From Maratus speciosus (taxonomy: Eukaryota > Arthropoda > Arachnida > Araneae > Salticidae): a stretch of DNA of 64,000 nucleotides. The DNA lies in assembly GCA_963932465.1 (NCBI GenBank), contig OZ010786.1, positions 592,213,038-592,277,037 of the forward strand, in the 5' to 3' direction. Positions 22,243-31,820 of the stretch are shown in pieces (the first letter of the stretch is position 1; every line of letters starts with the position of its first letter). The notes under the pieces were generated by a model. It was not told where the DNA came from, made no database searches, and worked only from the letters and a program-made list of their open reading frames with translations. Made by a program: the position numbers and the translations under genes.

Positions 22243-22640
22243 CTTGAAATTTACTTCTTCTCTCATATTAGTTACTGATATATTTTAAAACCAGACTATT
22301 GTTTATCTGTAAATTACTTTTTAATGTTGTACTTTTTAGCATAGAATACATTTCGGCATAAGTTAGATAAATCTATATTTCAGGCAGAATATATTCAAGT
22401 ATTGTCCCAAGCATTAAACTTGCAAATTATCATAGTGTTCAAAACCACTAATTACGGATATATAGTCTGGAATGTCAAATGATATGTCATTTATGATCAC
22501 ACGTCATATATGTCTTGATACCATGCTTGTAGCAGAGGAGTTGTAATGTTTAATTCCTACATGACATTCACTGCTACTAAATAATATACACACAGTAAAG
22601 TATTAGAAGCTTTGTTGTGAAATGCAAAAACAAAATACAG
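22243..22640. repeat. Degenerate segmental repeat, unit 3
   Basis: Collinear with 17797-18140 and with the right half of 14135-14740. Begins directly at the right target TA of the 4.1-kb pogo-like element. Confidence 0.7.
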
Positions 22641-22938
22641 AAAACATCTAGCTTGCAAAATATATGTAACCGATATTTATTTATACAAGGTACACATAAG
22701 AAATTTTAGATTTATTACCAATTAAATACACAATATCGCACGCTTTTTTTTTATTAAGCAAAAAGATTGCATTGCTTTAAAATAAAATTAAAGCCTGTTA
22801 CATAACAACTGAATGTAACTATTCAAGTCTAAAATTAAAATATGTATTAAAGTTTCTAAAAATAATTTAATACATATTGTAGCGTAAGTTTTTTTGCATT
22901 TTGTTTTATGGCATAATTAATATCAAAAATAATTATCG

Positions 22939-23089
22939 CATAGTTGCCAACCTCCCGATTTTTTGGATACCAGTAAAATCTTATAAAAACGTTCGCTTCA
23001 TTTAATTGCATAAATTGTGCGATTGTATAAAGCAAGTATCTTAGAATAAAAATATTGGTATGAAAAAAATCGGGAGGTTGGCAACTATG
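22939..23089. mobile_element. Foldback MITE with 6-bp flanking repeat
   Basis: CATAGTTGCCAACCTCCCG and its inverse, arms of about 55 bp including ATACCAGTAAAAT / ATTGGTAT. Direct repeat TTATCG at 22933-22938 and 23090-23095. The inner part of the arm (TTTTTTGGATACCAGTAAAA) resembles the arm of the element at 970-1105, whose ends are different. Confidence 0.8.
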
Positions 23090-23721
23090 TTATCGAAATA
23101 TTCCACTTACCAATAATTTACGAATTAAAAAGTAAGCAAGAAAAGGATCTTATTTTGATAAATGTCCTCTATGTCGTGAGAATTATTTTTTTTCCTAAAT
23201 AGCAGTGTTCAATTTTTATTTCTAGATTCTGTAATTATGAAAAATAAAATAATGCAATATTTTTAAATAACTCGTCCTTTATCAATTAATATTTGTACAC
23301 TGATTTCCAATTAATTTATAGTGAATGGATTATATGTTGCTATTGCATATTGGGTTCTTTCAGTTTTTCTATAAAAGAACAATTAATAATGTCTCGGTAA
23401 CGTTTCAGTCAATGTACGAAGCAGGGAATATTGAAATTATGAAATTACTCTCATATTTCTCTTACACTGTTTCGCTAAGTACGGAGTAAAAAAATGGCAA
23501 AATTTCTATTCATACTAAAGTCAATTTATTTAAGGGAAACACTGGACAGGCCTTTAGCATTTTGTCAGCCGTCTCGCATAGACTATGTTATAAAAAAAGA
23601 ATAAATAATTTATTGACTATTTATTATTTATCTAGCATAATTTTTATAGAGGCTACTGTTACGGGAATTTTTTTACTTTCGCGTTGGCGATATTTCGACA
23701 TATTGCCACGGTAGGAATGCC

Positions 23722-23929
23722 TTAACCCCTTCGCGACGGGAGCCTTTTACGAAATGTTTATTACTTTGCTACCGGCTTTAAAAAACAGAAGTTTGTGCCT
23801 ACTCAAATCAGGAAAATGCTCGGATTAAATAAGGCAAATTTTACAGTAAAATTTTACTGGTGAGGATAAACGAGGATCCTTAGGCCTATTTCCGGCACGT
23901 ATACGTGTCGCTCGTCCCCAAGGGGTTAA
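23722..23929 (-). mobile_element. TTAA element, family D (D3)
   Basis: TTAACCCCTTCGCGACGGGAG to CTCGTCCCCAAGGGGTTAA. The insertion site is proved by the H copy near 32865-32885, which reads AGGAATGTCTTAAAGAAAAA (inverse strand) without the element: one TTAA there, two here. Confidence 0.95.
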
Positions 23930-24210
23930 AGAAAAAATTTTCATAGCATATGTATCATAAGAATCTTTCTCATTAACCTCGAGTTGATTAAACATAAAAG
24001 AACGTAATTAATCCCAAAAAGTTTTCATAGTATGTATCATAAGAATCTTTCTCATTCACCTCGAGTTGATTAAATAGAAAGAACGTAATTAATTAATTTT
24101 AATTAATTTTTCAACTACTTTTCAGCAGTGAAATTACGCTTGAAATTATTCAATATTAAAGACGTGAATTATCACTTTACTAACTAAGCGTAAACCAACA
24201 GAGTGAAAAT

Positions 24211-24280
24211 GTCCAAGTCGGGAATCGAACCGGGACCCATGGAATAGCGCTTCAGTGCTCTACCATTAAGCCACGAGGAC
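24211..24280 (-). tRNA. tRNA-like sequence, SINE head or tRNA pseudogene
   Basis: Minus strand, 70 nt: perfect A-box match TGGCTTAATGG and B-box match GGTTCGATTCC, with D-arm GGCTTAATGGTAGAGC. The acceptor ends pair only partly (GTCC with GGAC), and no clean five-pair anticodon stem can be drawn, so I do not assign an anticodon. Downstream on the minus strand comes ATTTTCACTCTGTTGG and a body that recurs, some of it inverted, up to 24800. Better read as the pol III head of a SINE-like element than a working tRNA gene. Confidence 0.5.
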
Positions 24281-24478
24281 GATGCCCACCTTGGCATCTC
24301 TCACTCACATAAGTCGGTAAGACTGCTACCGCAGCTTCAAGATGGAGATGTCTTCATGAGCACACAATCTTGCGGCGTAACATGAGATGCAAATTAACCC
24401 AGTATCGGTGAATATACAATTTTAATTAATTTTTCAACTACTTTTCAGCAGTGAAATTACGCTTGAAATTATTGAATA

Positions 24479-24695
24479 TTAACCCCTTAATTCTCGCTCC
24501 CATCATATTCTCGGGCTGTGTCTTTTACTCAAATTGTTTGATTCCCAACAGTTTTATAAACTAGTGAAATTGGCTATATTTTAGTATCGTTTTTCCTGTC
24601 ATTAAATAAGGTGAATATTTCTTTTTCATAAAAGTGGTGCCAGTAAGCAATTTGAATTTTTCAACCGTAATTTAATTCGAGCGTTAAGGGGTTAA
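24479..24695 (+). mobile_element. Short TTAA element with Q-type ends
   Basis: TTAACCCCTTAATTCTCGCTC to CGAGCGTTAAGGGGTTAA. The uninterrupted site is at 24155-24180 (AATATTAAAGACGTGAATTA), so the TTAA duplication is directly visible. The core on the minus strand, TGGCACCACTTTT...CACCTTATTTAATGACA, aligns gap-free with the hAT-like element at 30799 at 40 of 49 positions by hand count. Confidence 0.95.
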
Positions 24696-24966
24696 AGACG
24701 TGAATTATCACTTTGCTAACTAAACGTAAACCAAGCGGCTTGGACATTTTTCACTCTGTTGGTTTACGCTTAGTTAGCAAAGTGATAATTCACGTCTTTA
24801 ATAATTAATTTTAGTTTATATGTATGACTGCAAGATTGAATTAATGAAACTGCTGTTTATGTTACCGTTTTAATTCTGAAATTTGTAATCTCGGAATTTA
24901 ATGTAAATAATATTTGACATTTTATATTTCGATAAATAGAAATTCCGCTTCGTAAATAAAAATAAT

Positions 24967-25227
24967 TTAACCCTTTGCACTCGATAGGGGACTTTCACTC
25001 ACCACTAGTGTTGCTAGGTGTCCAGCGTAAATATCGGCTCCAAATGCTCTAGACACCAATTAATTACAGTTTATCTTCTCATCTTTAATCGCAGATAATT
25101 CTGACATTAGATAAGGAGAACACAATTTCTTTAAAATAGTGTCGAGAGCACTTGAAGCTTCGATTTACGCGCACACCTGGCAACTGTAGTGGTGATTGAG
25201 AGTCACCTCTCGAGGTCAAATGGTTAA
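24967..25227. mobile_element. TTAA element, family T, enclosing a hAT-like foldback
   Basis: Outer arms TTAACCCTTTGCACTCGA...TCACTCACCAC and the inverse GTGGTGATTGAGA...GGTTAA. Inside is TAGTGTTGCTAGGTGTCC...ACACCTGGCAACTGTA, end-to-end homologous to the hAT-like MITE at 12327-12515. No 8-bp direct repeat separates the two layers. Confidence 0.8.
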
Positions 25228-25354
25228 ATTATTATTATTATTTTTTTTTTTTTTTTTTTTTTTTTACGAAGTGCAATTTCTATTTCTCGAAATATAAAAT
25301 GTGTTACTATTATTTACGTTATATTCCTAGACTACAAATTTCAGAATTAGCCCA

Positions 25355-25535
25355 TTAACCCTTCATATCCCAAATTATGAATTAAAAAATAATCTCCTGA
25401 AAACTTTTTTCCCTTGCATTACTATGCTGCATTAGAAGACATATGCATTTAAAAATAAATGATTTGATGTTTTTTGTCAATTACAGCTAATTACTTGATG
25501 TGCTACTTCAAAGTACCGTTGGGCTGTATTAGTAA
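25355..25535 (+). mobile_element. TTAA element, family P (short, right end decayed)
   Basis: TTAACCCTTCATATCCC at the left; GCTGCATTAGAAGACATATGC resembles part of P2 at 35914. The right end has the degenerate palindrome GCTACTTCAAAGTACCG without a TTAA. Confidence 0.5.
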
Positions 25536-25818
25536 CTGTTGGACAAAATTCGAGACTTACAAAAAAAAAAAAAAAACTTCACCCAATTTTTTCTTATTAT
25601 TTTAATGTGACTTGCTATGCATATATCTAGTGTATATATGTATATTATGGATGTATGACTAGATTATGATGCTGTTGGTGCATCATCAGTGAGCATTTGG
25701 CCGTCTGAAGAATATTCTAGAGTTGTAACACGATCGTCCGAAGAAAGGCATATTTTAAAGACATTTCCGAATTTTTAGTTGTAGAAAACTCAAATGGATT
25801 CAGGATTTTTTTTTTCTA

Positions 25819-25849
<31 letters not shown>

Positions 25850-25858
25850 GTAAAAATA

Positions 25859-26029
25859 TTGGGTTGTTCGGAAAGTCTTTTCCGTTAGGGAAAATCTATT
25901 AGTACCGGAAAATTCTGCCCGTTAATTGCTAGACGTTAGATATCAGAATTAATGCCTAGTAATTAAATGATAGAATTTTCCGGTAAGAATCAATTTTCCC
26001 AAACGTAAAGTATTTTCCGAAAGATCCAA
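25859..26029. mobile_element. mariner-type MITE
   Basis: TTGGGTTGTTCGGAAAGTC and its inverse, flanked by TA at 25857-25858 and 26030-26031. Arms of about 75 bp contain TACCGGAAAATTCT / AGAATTTTCCGGTA. Similar to the element at the right edge of the window. Confidence 0.82.
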
Positions 26030-26212
26030 TATAATATTTTTTCTAAAGATAAAAATAATATATTTTTTGCTGTATTATTCATCAGTGTCATACATAACTT
26101 ACATAAGTCATGCAATATCTTCCAATGCAGCGTATGAAAATGCATCTGCAACCAGCATCCCTAGTAAATATAATACGTTTTTATGCACCATATGTATTAA
26201 AAAGAAAAATCT

Positions 26213-26422
26213 GGTACTTTTCGGTTAGCCGGGCGCCAGTGTTATATATACATATATATTTCCATATATATACACATATATTTACATATATATACATATG
26301 TATATATATATATATATGTGTGTGAGTACATATATATATATATGTTCGTAAATATATGTGTATATATATATGTAAATATATATGTATATATAACACTGGC
26401 GCCCGGCTAACAGAAAAGTACC
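26213..26422. mobile_element. hAT-like foldback with (AT)-rich arms, 8-bp duplication
   Basis: Ends GGTACTTTTCGGTTAGCCGG and inverse, then CGCCAGTGTTATATATA; perfect direct repeat AAAAATCT at 26205-26212 and 26423-26430. The middle is an alternating TA/CA/GT palindrome. Reading frames rich in Tyr/Ile across it are artefacts of this simple sequence. Confidence 0.85.
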
Positions 26423-26724
26423 AAAAATCTTTGTAAAAATCCTGTTCGGCGTAATCACGACGGTAATCAAAAATACCGCTTTCAAAAGGGCTTCGTAAAG
26501 TAAACAAACTAAAGATTAATTTTTAGCATAACATATCGCCAAGTGATGAATTTAACAGAAGAAAAAAATATGATAGCCTTGCGTTTAAAATTTCAGATGT
26601 TTCCAAGCCAAAGTTAGGGATACTATGTCAGACAACAAAATTGAAGCAAAATTGAGGCACGCATGCTCCAAAATAACTTCCTAAACAATTTTGAGCTTAC
26701 TGGAAGTGCTATTGCTATCTAGTG

Positions 26725-27685
26725 AGGAACAGATGTGTTATTATCCCACCCTCCGCCATCTTGGATTTTTTTTGGCGAGAAAACCCCTTTTCCGCCAAGT
26801 AGTAAATGTCGCCAAGCACCCGTTTCTACGCATGTTTGGCTCAACGAAAATAAAATGTAAATAATAAACAAAATTCGCTAAACTGGCAAATCAGTAATCC
26901 TTGTATGAGCGCTTCGCGCACATTTAACGGAAAAAAAACATCGCCGAATTCAGCATTTCTCGCAATATAGCATTCTCAAAATTCAGCAGTTCTCGTCTTG
27001 TAGCAATCTCAAAATGTAAAAAACTCTTAAAACAGCAAAATATACCTAAAAAACGAGACTCGCTAAAGTGGCAATCAGCAATAGTTGTATGAGCGCTTCG
27101 CGCTCATTTTCCGAAAAAAAAACATCGCCGAATTCAGCATTTTTCGCAATATAGCATTCTCAAAATTCAGTAGTTCTCGTTTTGTAGCAATTTTAAAATG
27201 TAAAAAACTCTTAAAGCAACAAAATATACATAAAATTATCAACATACCTTAACAGACATCTGCTTTCTTGAAACCTACAGCACAAAATATGACACCGCCG
27301 TCATTTTCAAAAATAGGCTTAATACGCATTGACACGCTATAAACAAACCCCCCTTTCATGTCAAAATTTCCTCATATTTCTTAATTACTTCAGCAAGAGC
27401 GTTTAAACGGACTACAGAAACTACAGTCAATGAAATACATCCAATAAATTTAACATAAAAATAAAAAGACAGCCATAGAACACGATATCAAAGAGTATCT
27501 GGTACAAGAGTCAACCAACCGTCAGCAACGACACCCGTCAGTGAAATGAATGTTCACGCTCTCCCGTCGTAAAAAAGGGGTTGCCATAATAAGTTACTAG
27601 ACGCCAAACGCCGGGGTTGCCAGAGCGATAAAAATCGCCAAATACTCAACATCGCGGAGGGTGGGATAATAACACATCTTAGCCT
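26725..27685. mobile_element. Non-autonomous element, AGATGTGTTATTATCCCACCC ends
   Basis: Inverted ends share AGATGTGTTATTATCCCACC and CTCCGC; the direct repeat CTAGTG flanks it at 26719-26724 and 27686-27691. The inside contains a tandem duplication (26869-27235) and no transposase. The superfamily is not clear. Confidence 0.65.
26869..27235. repeat. 184-bp tandem duplication
   Basis: Two copies of a unit containing TGTATGAGCGCTTCGCGC, AACATCGCCGAATTCAGCAT and CAAAATGTAAAAAACTCTTA, lying inside the element at 26725-27685. Confidence 0.9.
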
Positions 27686-27774
27686 CTAGTGATGGTAAAG
27701 GGATGTATTTACTATTGTTTCCTAAAATTACCATTGCGAATGCATTCAACGAGTTTGTTTTAATTGGGATAGAA

Positions 27775-27816
27775 AACAGTGGTACTTTAAAGTACCGTAG
27801 GTGCATAAAGGGTTAA
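27775..27816 (-). mobile_element. TTAA element end, family P
   Basis: GTGGTACTTTAAAGTACCG followed by TAGGTGCATAAAGGGTTAA, the inverted terminus of family P. Its partner end may be the decayed one at 25355, in which case the 26.2 and 26.7-kb elements are nested inside, but I cannot prove that. Confidence 0.6.
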
Positions 27817-28514
27817 GTACCAGCATGTTTTACAGAAATTTTATTCAGTTCACACTAAGTTTCCTTAAACACTTACTTTTATTTTAAGAATCACAGAAAT
27901 GTGTTAATTTAAATATGGCAAATTTTACTTTTATCTTTTACTGGGATAAAATCACAAATTTGGTCTTTTAAAATCACAAATATAATGTTGCGAAAACAAG
28001 TCAGCCGTTAATGAGTAAAGATAGTGTAACAGGAAATAAATAAAACATTTTGTTTTGTAAACTATATTTTTAGGATTTCTTATAGGATTTCCCAACGTGC
28101 TGTAATAAATTAATTACTATGAAACTATTAATTGATTAAACTGGTTTTTAATACTATATTACTCTTTATTTTTTAATATACGAGGGTAATTCGGAAAGTA
28201 ACCTCCGTTTATGAATTAAAAAAAAAACTAATGAAAGGAAACATGTTTTATTACTTACGTATGAAAGACACGTTCTTCAGCTACTTCTCAACATAATTGC
28301 CGTATTAATTAAAACAATTATCATAACGGTAAATCAGCTTTGAAGTTCCATCGTCACAGACTTCTGCCGCCGGCCTATCCAACTGCGATTATTTTTAAAT
28401 TCAACTCGCACCATTCTTTCAATCCAAAGAATTTTAACATACTTTTCTATATACTTTGCTGGTAAATGTGTTACCAAAAATGCTTTAAAAAATAATGGAT
28501 CAAGTAAAATATTA

Positions 28515-28717
28515 CGAGAGCAATTCGGAAACTAAATTTCGTTTTGTTGTATAAATGAAAAACACGCCTACTTTCAACAATTTTTTTTTATTTACATCTC
28601 AAAGGTACAGCTGTGTTCTATTTTTCAACATAGTCACCATGTACATTCAATGATTGCGCTCCGCCCACTACTAATAGTGCCACGCCTCGACGGAAGTTAA
28701 TTTTCGAAATGCCCTAT
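28515..28717 (-). mobile_element. Nested mariner deletion remnant
   Basis: Left end CGAGAGCAATTCGGAAACTAA resembles the outer element's terminus; the right end AATTTTCGAAATGCCCTA is its worn inverse. Between them only the tail of a transposase gene remains. Confidence 0.65.
28618..28668 (-). pseudogene. mariner transposase C-terminal scrap
   Basis: The minus-strand frame ends LNVHGDYVEK and a stop at 28618-28620, matching the usual C-terminal HGDYVEK type ending of arthropod mariner transposases. Only about 16 codons are left, and a stop precedes them. Confidence 0.6.
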
Positions 28718-29017
28718 TATTACAAATTAAAAAAAATAAATAGTGGTGTGGATAGCATAGAACGAACAGCCCTGTTGAATAGGCCGGCGGCAGAAGTATA
28801 TGACGATGGAATTTCAAAGCGGATTTACAGCTATGATAATTGTTTTAAATAACACTTCGATTATGCTGAGAAGTAGCTGAAGAATGTGCCTTTCAAACGT
28901 GAGTAATAAAAAACGTATCCTTTCATTAGTTTTTTTTTTAATTCATAAACGGAGGTTTCTTTCCGAATTGCCCTCGTATATATACATACATTTTGTAAAT
29001 AGTAAAATCTTTTCGGT

Positions 29018-29330
29018 TCATAACAAACTTATCCTCTTTAACTCCTGCATCCTTCTCATAAGAGCCTATGCTAGTCCAGTTTGGGACTTCATCTGCACCT
29101 CTTCTATAGAGAACTTAAGTTGGCTGCTCAACAAACACATGCGAACCGTACGTAATGCTTCACGTTACTTACACAACTCCACAGTCCACAAGGATCTAAA
29201 ATCCATAACTCTAGGTAAGCGCAAATCAAAAATCTTGCTAAAATCTCTATAGCAAAATTTCTAATCTATCTAACGAAATCATAGCGGAGTTACCTGATTA
29301 TGACGCCTTTGAACCCCACTACTGAAAACG
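29018..29330 (+). pseudogene. Non-LTR reverse transcriptase 3' fragment (Jockey/CR1-like)
   Basis: The frame to 29252 contains LIRAYASPVWDFICTSSIENL, NKHMRTVRNASRYLHN and VHKDLKSITL, matching the region after the catalytic domain of Jockey-type ORF2 proteins (pattern YA-x-P-VW, LR-x-I-x-x-A, YV-x-N). After 29252 a frameshift is likely, since SNLSNEI continues in another frame. Everything upstream, including the catalytic aspartates, is absent. The 3' end may be the AATAAATAAATAAA stretch near 29425. A 5'-truncated dead LINE copy. Confidence 0.75.
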
Positions 29331-29729
29331 TCCCATATATATCATTATTCTGGACACCTAGTGAACTCTGTGTTCACCACATTTAGATTACTTTCTGTGT
29401 TTTTCTTTCAATTAAAATATAAATAAATAAATAAACCCCTCTTCGCTACATATATTATAATACATATAGAAAAAATATATATTGCCCTGATTAGTGCCTT
29501 TTTTTGTTAAGTGGCATTTTCCCCTCTTTTACAGTTTTTCCTGCCCAAGCTTGGTGAGAGTAAACTCTGAACAGTGCTAACTTTAATTTCTTTTCGACAT
29601 CTTTTTCTTTTTATATAAAAGTTTTTATAACTACAGCTATATCTAATATTAAGATTCTTATCAACTAACTTACTTGACTTAAGTTAAAAAACTTATTACT
29701 TAATTTTAAACTTATCCATAAATTTTTCT

Positions 29730-30186
29730 TTAACCCCTTAATTCTCGCTCTCGCCAATATCACGGGCTGAAATGTCGTTCGTTATTTCTCGTGCCCGTCA
29801 TATTTCTGGGCTGGAGATTTATTGCTGGAAAAAACTTCTGAAACCAGGAAAAATTAACTGGCATTTCGGTGTGAAGTCTTTGATTATTAGCGTGCGGGAT
29901 TGGTTTTTGGCGCTGATTGTGATGTTGGACTTTGTATTGCATGTTTCGAAGTATACCACGCTCAAAAAATTATTAATAATCAAAATTTAATGTGTAGTAT
30001 ATTATTTCAAATATTATTTGTAAAAAATTGTTTCATGATGATAAATAATGATCTAAGATGTGAAAAATAAAGGTGTTATTCGCATTAATCTGTATGGTAT
30101 AAAACAAGCATTAAAACACAGAATTCTCGCATGATGGCTTTTCCACACAAATGTGAGTTTGTTCTATAACATCTTTTTTTTTCCTC

Positions 30187-30232
<46 letters not shown>

Positions 30233-30340
30233 AAATGTATATTTTATATAGACACCTTATAATTATTCAATTTCTGTAATAAAAAAAATAGGTACTTTTT
30301 TATGGTTTTTCCAAATATTAAGCGACCATTAATGGGTTAA
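29730..30340 (+). mobile_element. TTAA element, family Q, 611 bp (Q1)
   Basis: TTAACCCCTTAATTCTCGCTC at left, AAGCGACCATTAATGGGTTAA at right; not a foldback apart from short ends. Q2 at 52882-53702 is an inverted, diverged copy that matches along the whole length. It has a long poly(A) at 30189-30230. Frames of 60-72 codons lie over 29760-29990 on both strands, but the Q1/Q2 differences do not look protein-conserving. Confidence 0.88.
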
Positions 30341-30357
30341 TTTTCTTCATGTATACA

Positions 30358-30566
30358 TTAACACTAGAACGGCGGCGAGGGGTCATTTTGACCCTTGCCG
30401 AATGAATACATGTCGATTCGAACCAGAATTTTTTTTTATAGTGTAAGATTAATATATGCTGCACAAAAATAACTTAAATAAATAAGTTAAATAGTTTTAA
30501 GTAAAAATTCTGATGTGAAATATTTTTATAAAACTTGAGCAAAATTTCCCGCCGTTCTAGTGTTAA
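30358..30566 (+). mobile_element. TTAA element, family K
   Basis: TTAACACTAGAACGGCGGCG to CGCCGTTCTAGTGTTAA, one-sided palindrome GGGTCATTTTGACCC. The interior AAATAAATAAGTTAAATAG and TAAAAATTCTGATGTG is that of family L although the ends differ. Confidence 0.9.
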
Positions 30567-30796
30567 CCCATTACCCGCTGGTGTTGCGTTCACACAACTA
30601 TCAAAATAAATGCAAATATTTAAATTATTTACATACCCACCACTATTTTTCAACTACAAAATTGTCCTTACTTAAAGACGTAAAATTTTAATATCAAATA
30701 AAGCGGAAATTATCTTTTAGAGTTTTTTGTGGCAAACAACGTTCAGCTAAAAGGTTGAAAAACTCAACCTTATAGTTTTGGCTATTAATGGGTTAA
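30563..30796 (+). mobile_element. TTAA element, family M (M1)
   Basis: Shares its left TTAA with K. TTAACCCATTACCCGCTGGTG with TTGCGTTCACACAAC behind it; ends TTTTGGCTATTAATGGGTTAA. Homologous to M2 at 57141-57376. Confidence 0.9.
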
Positions 30797-30798
30797 GG

Positions 30799-30988
30799 CA
30801 GTGTTGCCAGATGGGCTACTTTTTTTAAATTCAGAATCTTGATTGGCACCACTTTTTTGAAATGGTAAAATGCGCCTTATTTAATGACATGTTAATTAAG
30901 GCTAAAACAAAGGTAGTTTTATCGTTTAAAAAAAAGTGGTGGCAATCAAGAAATCTGAATAAAAAAAAAGCAGCCCATTGGCAACACT
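30799..30988. mobile_element. hAT-like MITE inserted at a TTAA junction
   Basis: CAGTGTTGCCAGATGGGC and inverse GCCCATTGGCAACACTG; perfect 8-bp duplication GGTTAAGG at 30791-30798 and 30989-30996. That octamer is the junction of element M1 and element W3. The arms hold TTGGCACCACTTTTTTGAAA and AAAGTGGTGGCAATC, the centre GCCTTATTTAATGACA. Confidence 0.93.
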
Positions 30989-30990
30989 GG

Positions 30991-31639
30991 GTTAAGGGGA
31001 CCGGAAAAGCAAAATTCAATCAAAAAATCGATTTTTACTTTTTCTTATCATTAAATAGTTTAAATTTTTATCTTTCGAAAATTTTTCCTTCTTTTAAACT
31101 TTTATTTTTCCTATTATAATGTACATGAAAATAAGCAAGTTCGTATTCTCTAATAAATTCGTTTATAAATTGCGATGTCAGTCCATTATTTCATCAGTTT
31201 ATAAACAGAATTACTCCGCGCCGGTACAGGTTAATAGACATTTAAATCTTTAATTGACTTTTTCTCAAAACTTAGATATTGCTTGTTTATGTTCCTTTTT
31301 TTCAATATCTATTAAACTTAATAACTCAGATTTTTTTAATACTTGTATTATGTTATAGTGTGTAGTTTAACACAGGGATTTCATGATTTGTGGAGAATTA
31401 TTTATTTTAGGTAGTGGAATCTTACCAAACATGCTAATTTAAAAATAACTTTCAATAAATAATTAATAATTAATTTTGAATTTCACTTAGAAAGAAAATG
31501 GACTGTTAAAATACGTAAATCATGTTATTCTAACTACTCTAAAAAATCTAGACCTCTATCTTTCGCCATTTCTCAGAAGAAGGTACATAAAGTTGATGAA
31601 TTTAGCATAGCGGAGATAGGGCTTTCCCAGTCCCCTTGA
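30991..31639. mobile_element. Longer TTAA element, family W (W3)
   Basis: TTAAGGGGACCGGAAAAGC at left; inverse TCAAGGGGACTGGGAAAGC at right. GGGG instead of CCCC follows the TTAA, as in W1 and W2. It includes the right half of a V element (31085-31236, ending CTCCGCGCCGGTACAGGTTAA). Confidence 0.65.
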
Positions 31640-31689
31640 GCAGTCTTCCACTACACTTTTTCTTTTTTCACTGGCTCACATAAACATAA

Positions 31690-31820
31690 GACATTTCATT
31701 AATACACTGGTTAATTATAATTATTAATTATAATAATTATATTATACATTATATATAATTATAATCATTAAATTATATATTATATATAATTATAATCATT
31801 AAATTATATTAATTAATAGA
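31690..31820. repeat. AT-only palindromic low-complexity stretch
   Basis: Almost pure A/T with overlapping short palindromes (AATTATATATTATATATAAT) and an internal repeat of AATTATAATCATTAAATTATA. Confidence 0.85.

Larger units (their letters stand above)
23520..24950. repeat. Dispersed repeat H, interrupted copy
   Basis: Matches the inverse of 32700-33055 (GTCTCGCATAGACTATGTT, ATTTATCTAGCATAATTTTTATAG, GGCGATATTTCGACATATTG, CACGGTAGGAATG, then TTTATATGTATGA). Interrupted here by a D element at 23722, an 80-bp local duplication around 23930-24090, and tRNA-derived sequences at about 24100-24800. The 32.8-kb copy supplies the empty sites. Confidence 0.8.
28181..28976. mobile_element. mariner-type element with long terminal repeats and a nested mariner
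   Basis: CGAGGGTAATTCGGAAAGTA at left and its inverse at right, TA on both sides (28179-28180, 28977-28978). Arms remain similar for roughly 190 bp (TTCAGCTACTTCTCA, ACTTCTGCCGCCGGCC). A second, shorter mariner remnant occupies 28515-28717. Confidence 0.85.

Noticed and set aside
24211..24280. Functional tRNA gene
   Set aside because: A and B boxes are good, but acceptor and anticodon stems do not pair properly, and the flanks are those of a mobile sequence.
26181..26507. Tyr/Ile/His-rich reading frames
   Set aside because: They translate an alternating TA/CA palindrome inside a MITE; the pattern follows from simple sequence on both strands.
29760..29990. Short proteins conserved between Q1 and Q2 (TGTRNNERH and neighbours)
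   Set aside because: The similarity reflects nucleotide homology of two element copies; frames are short on both strands and one copy lacks the start or stop in register.
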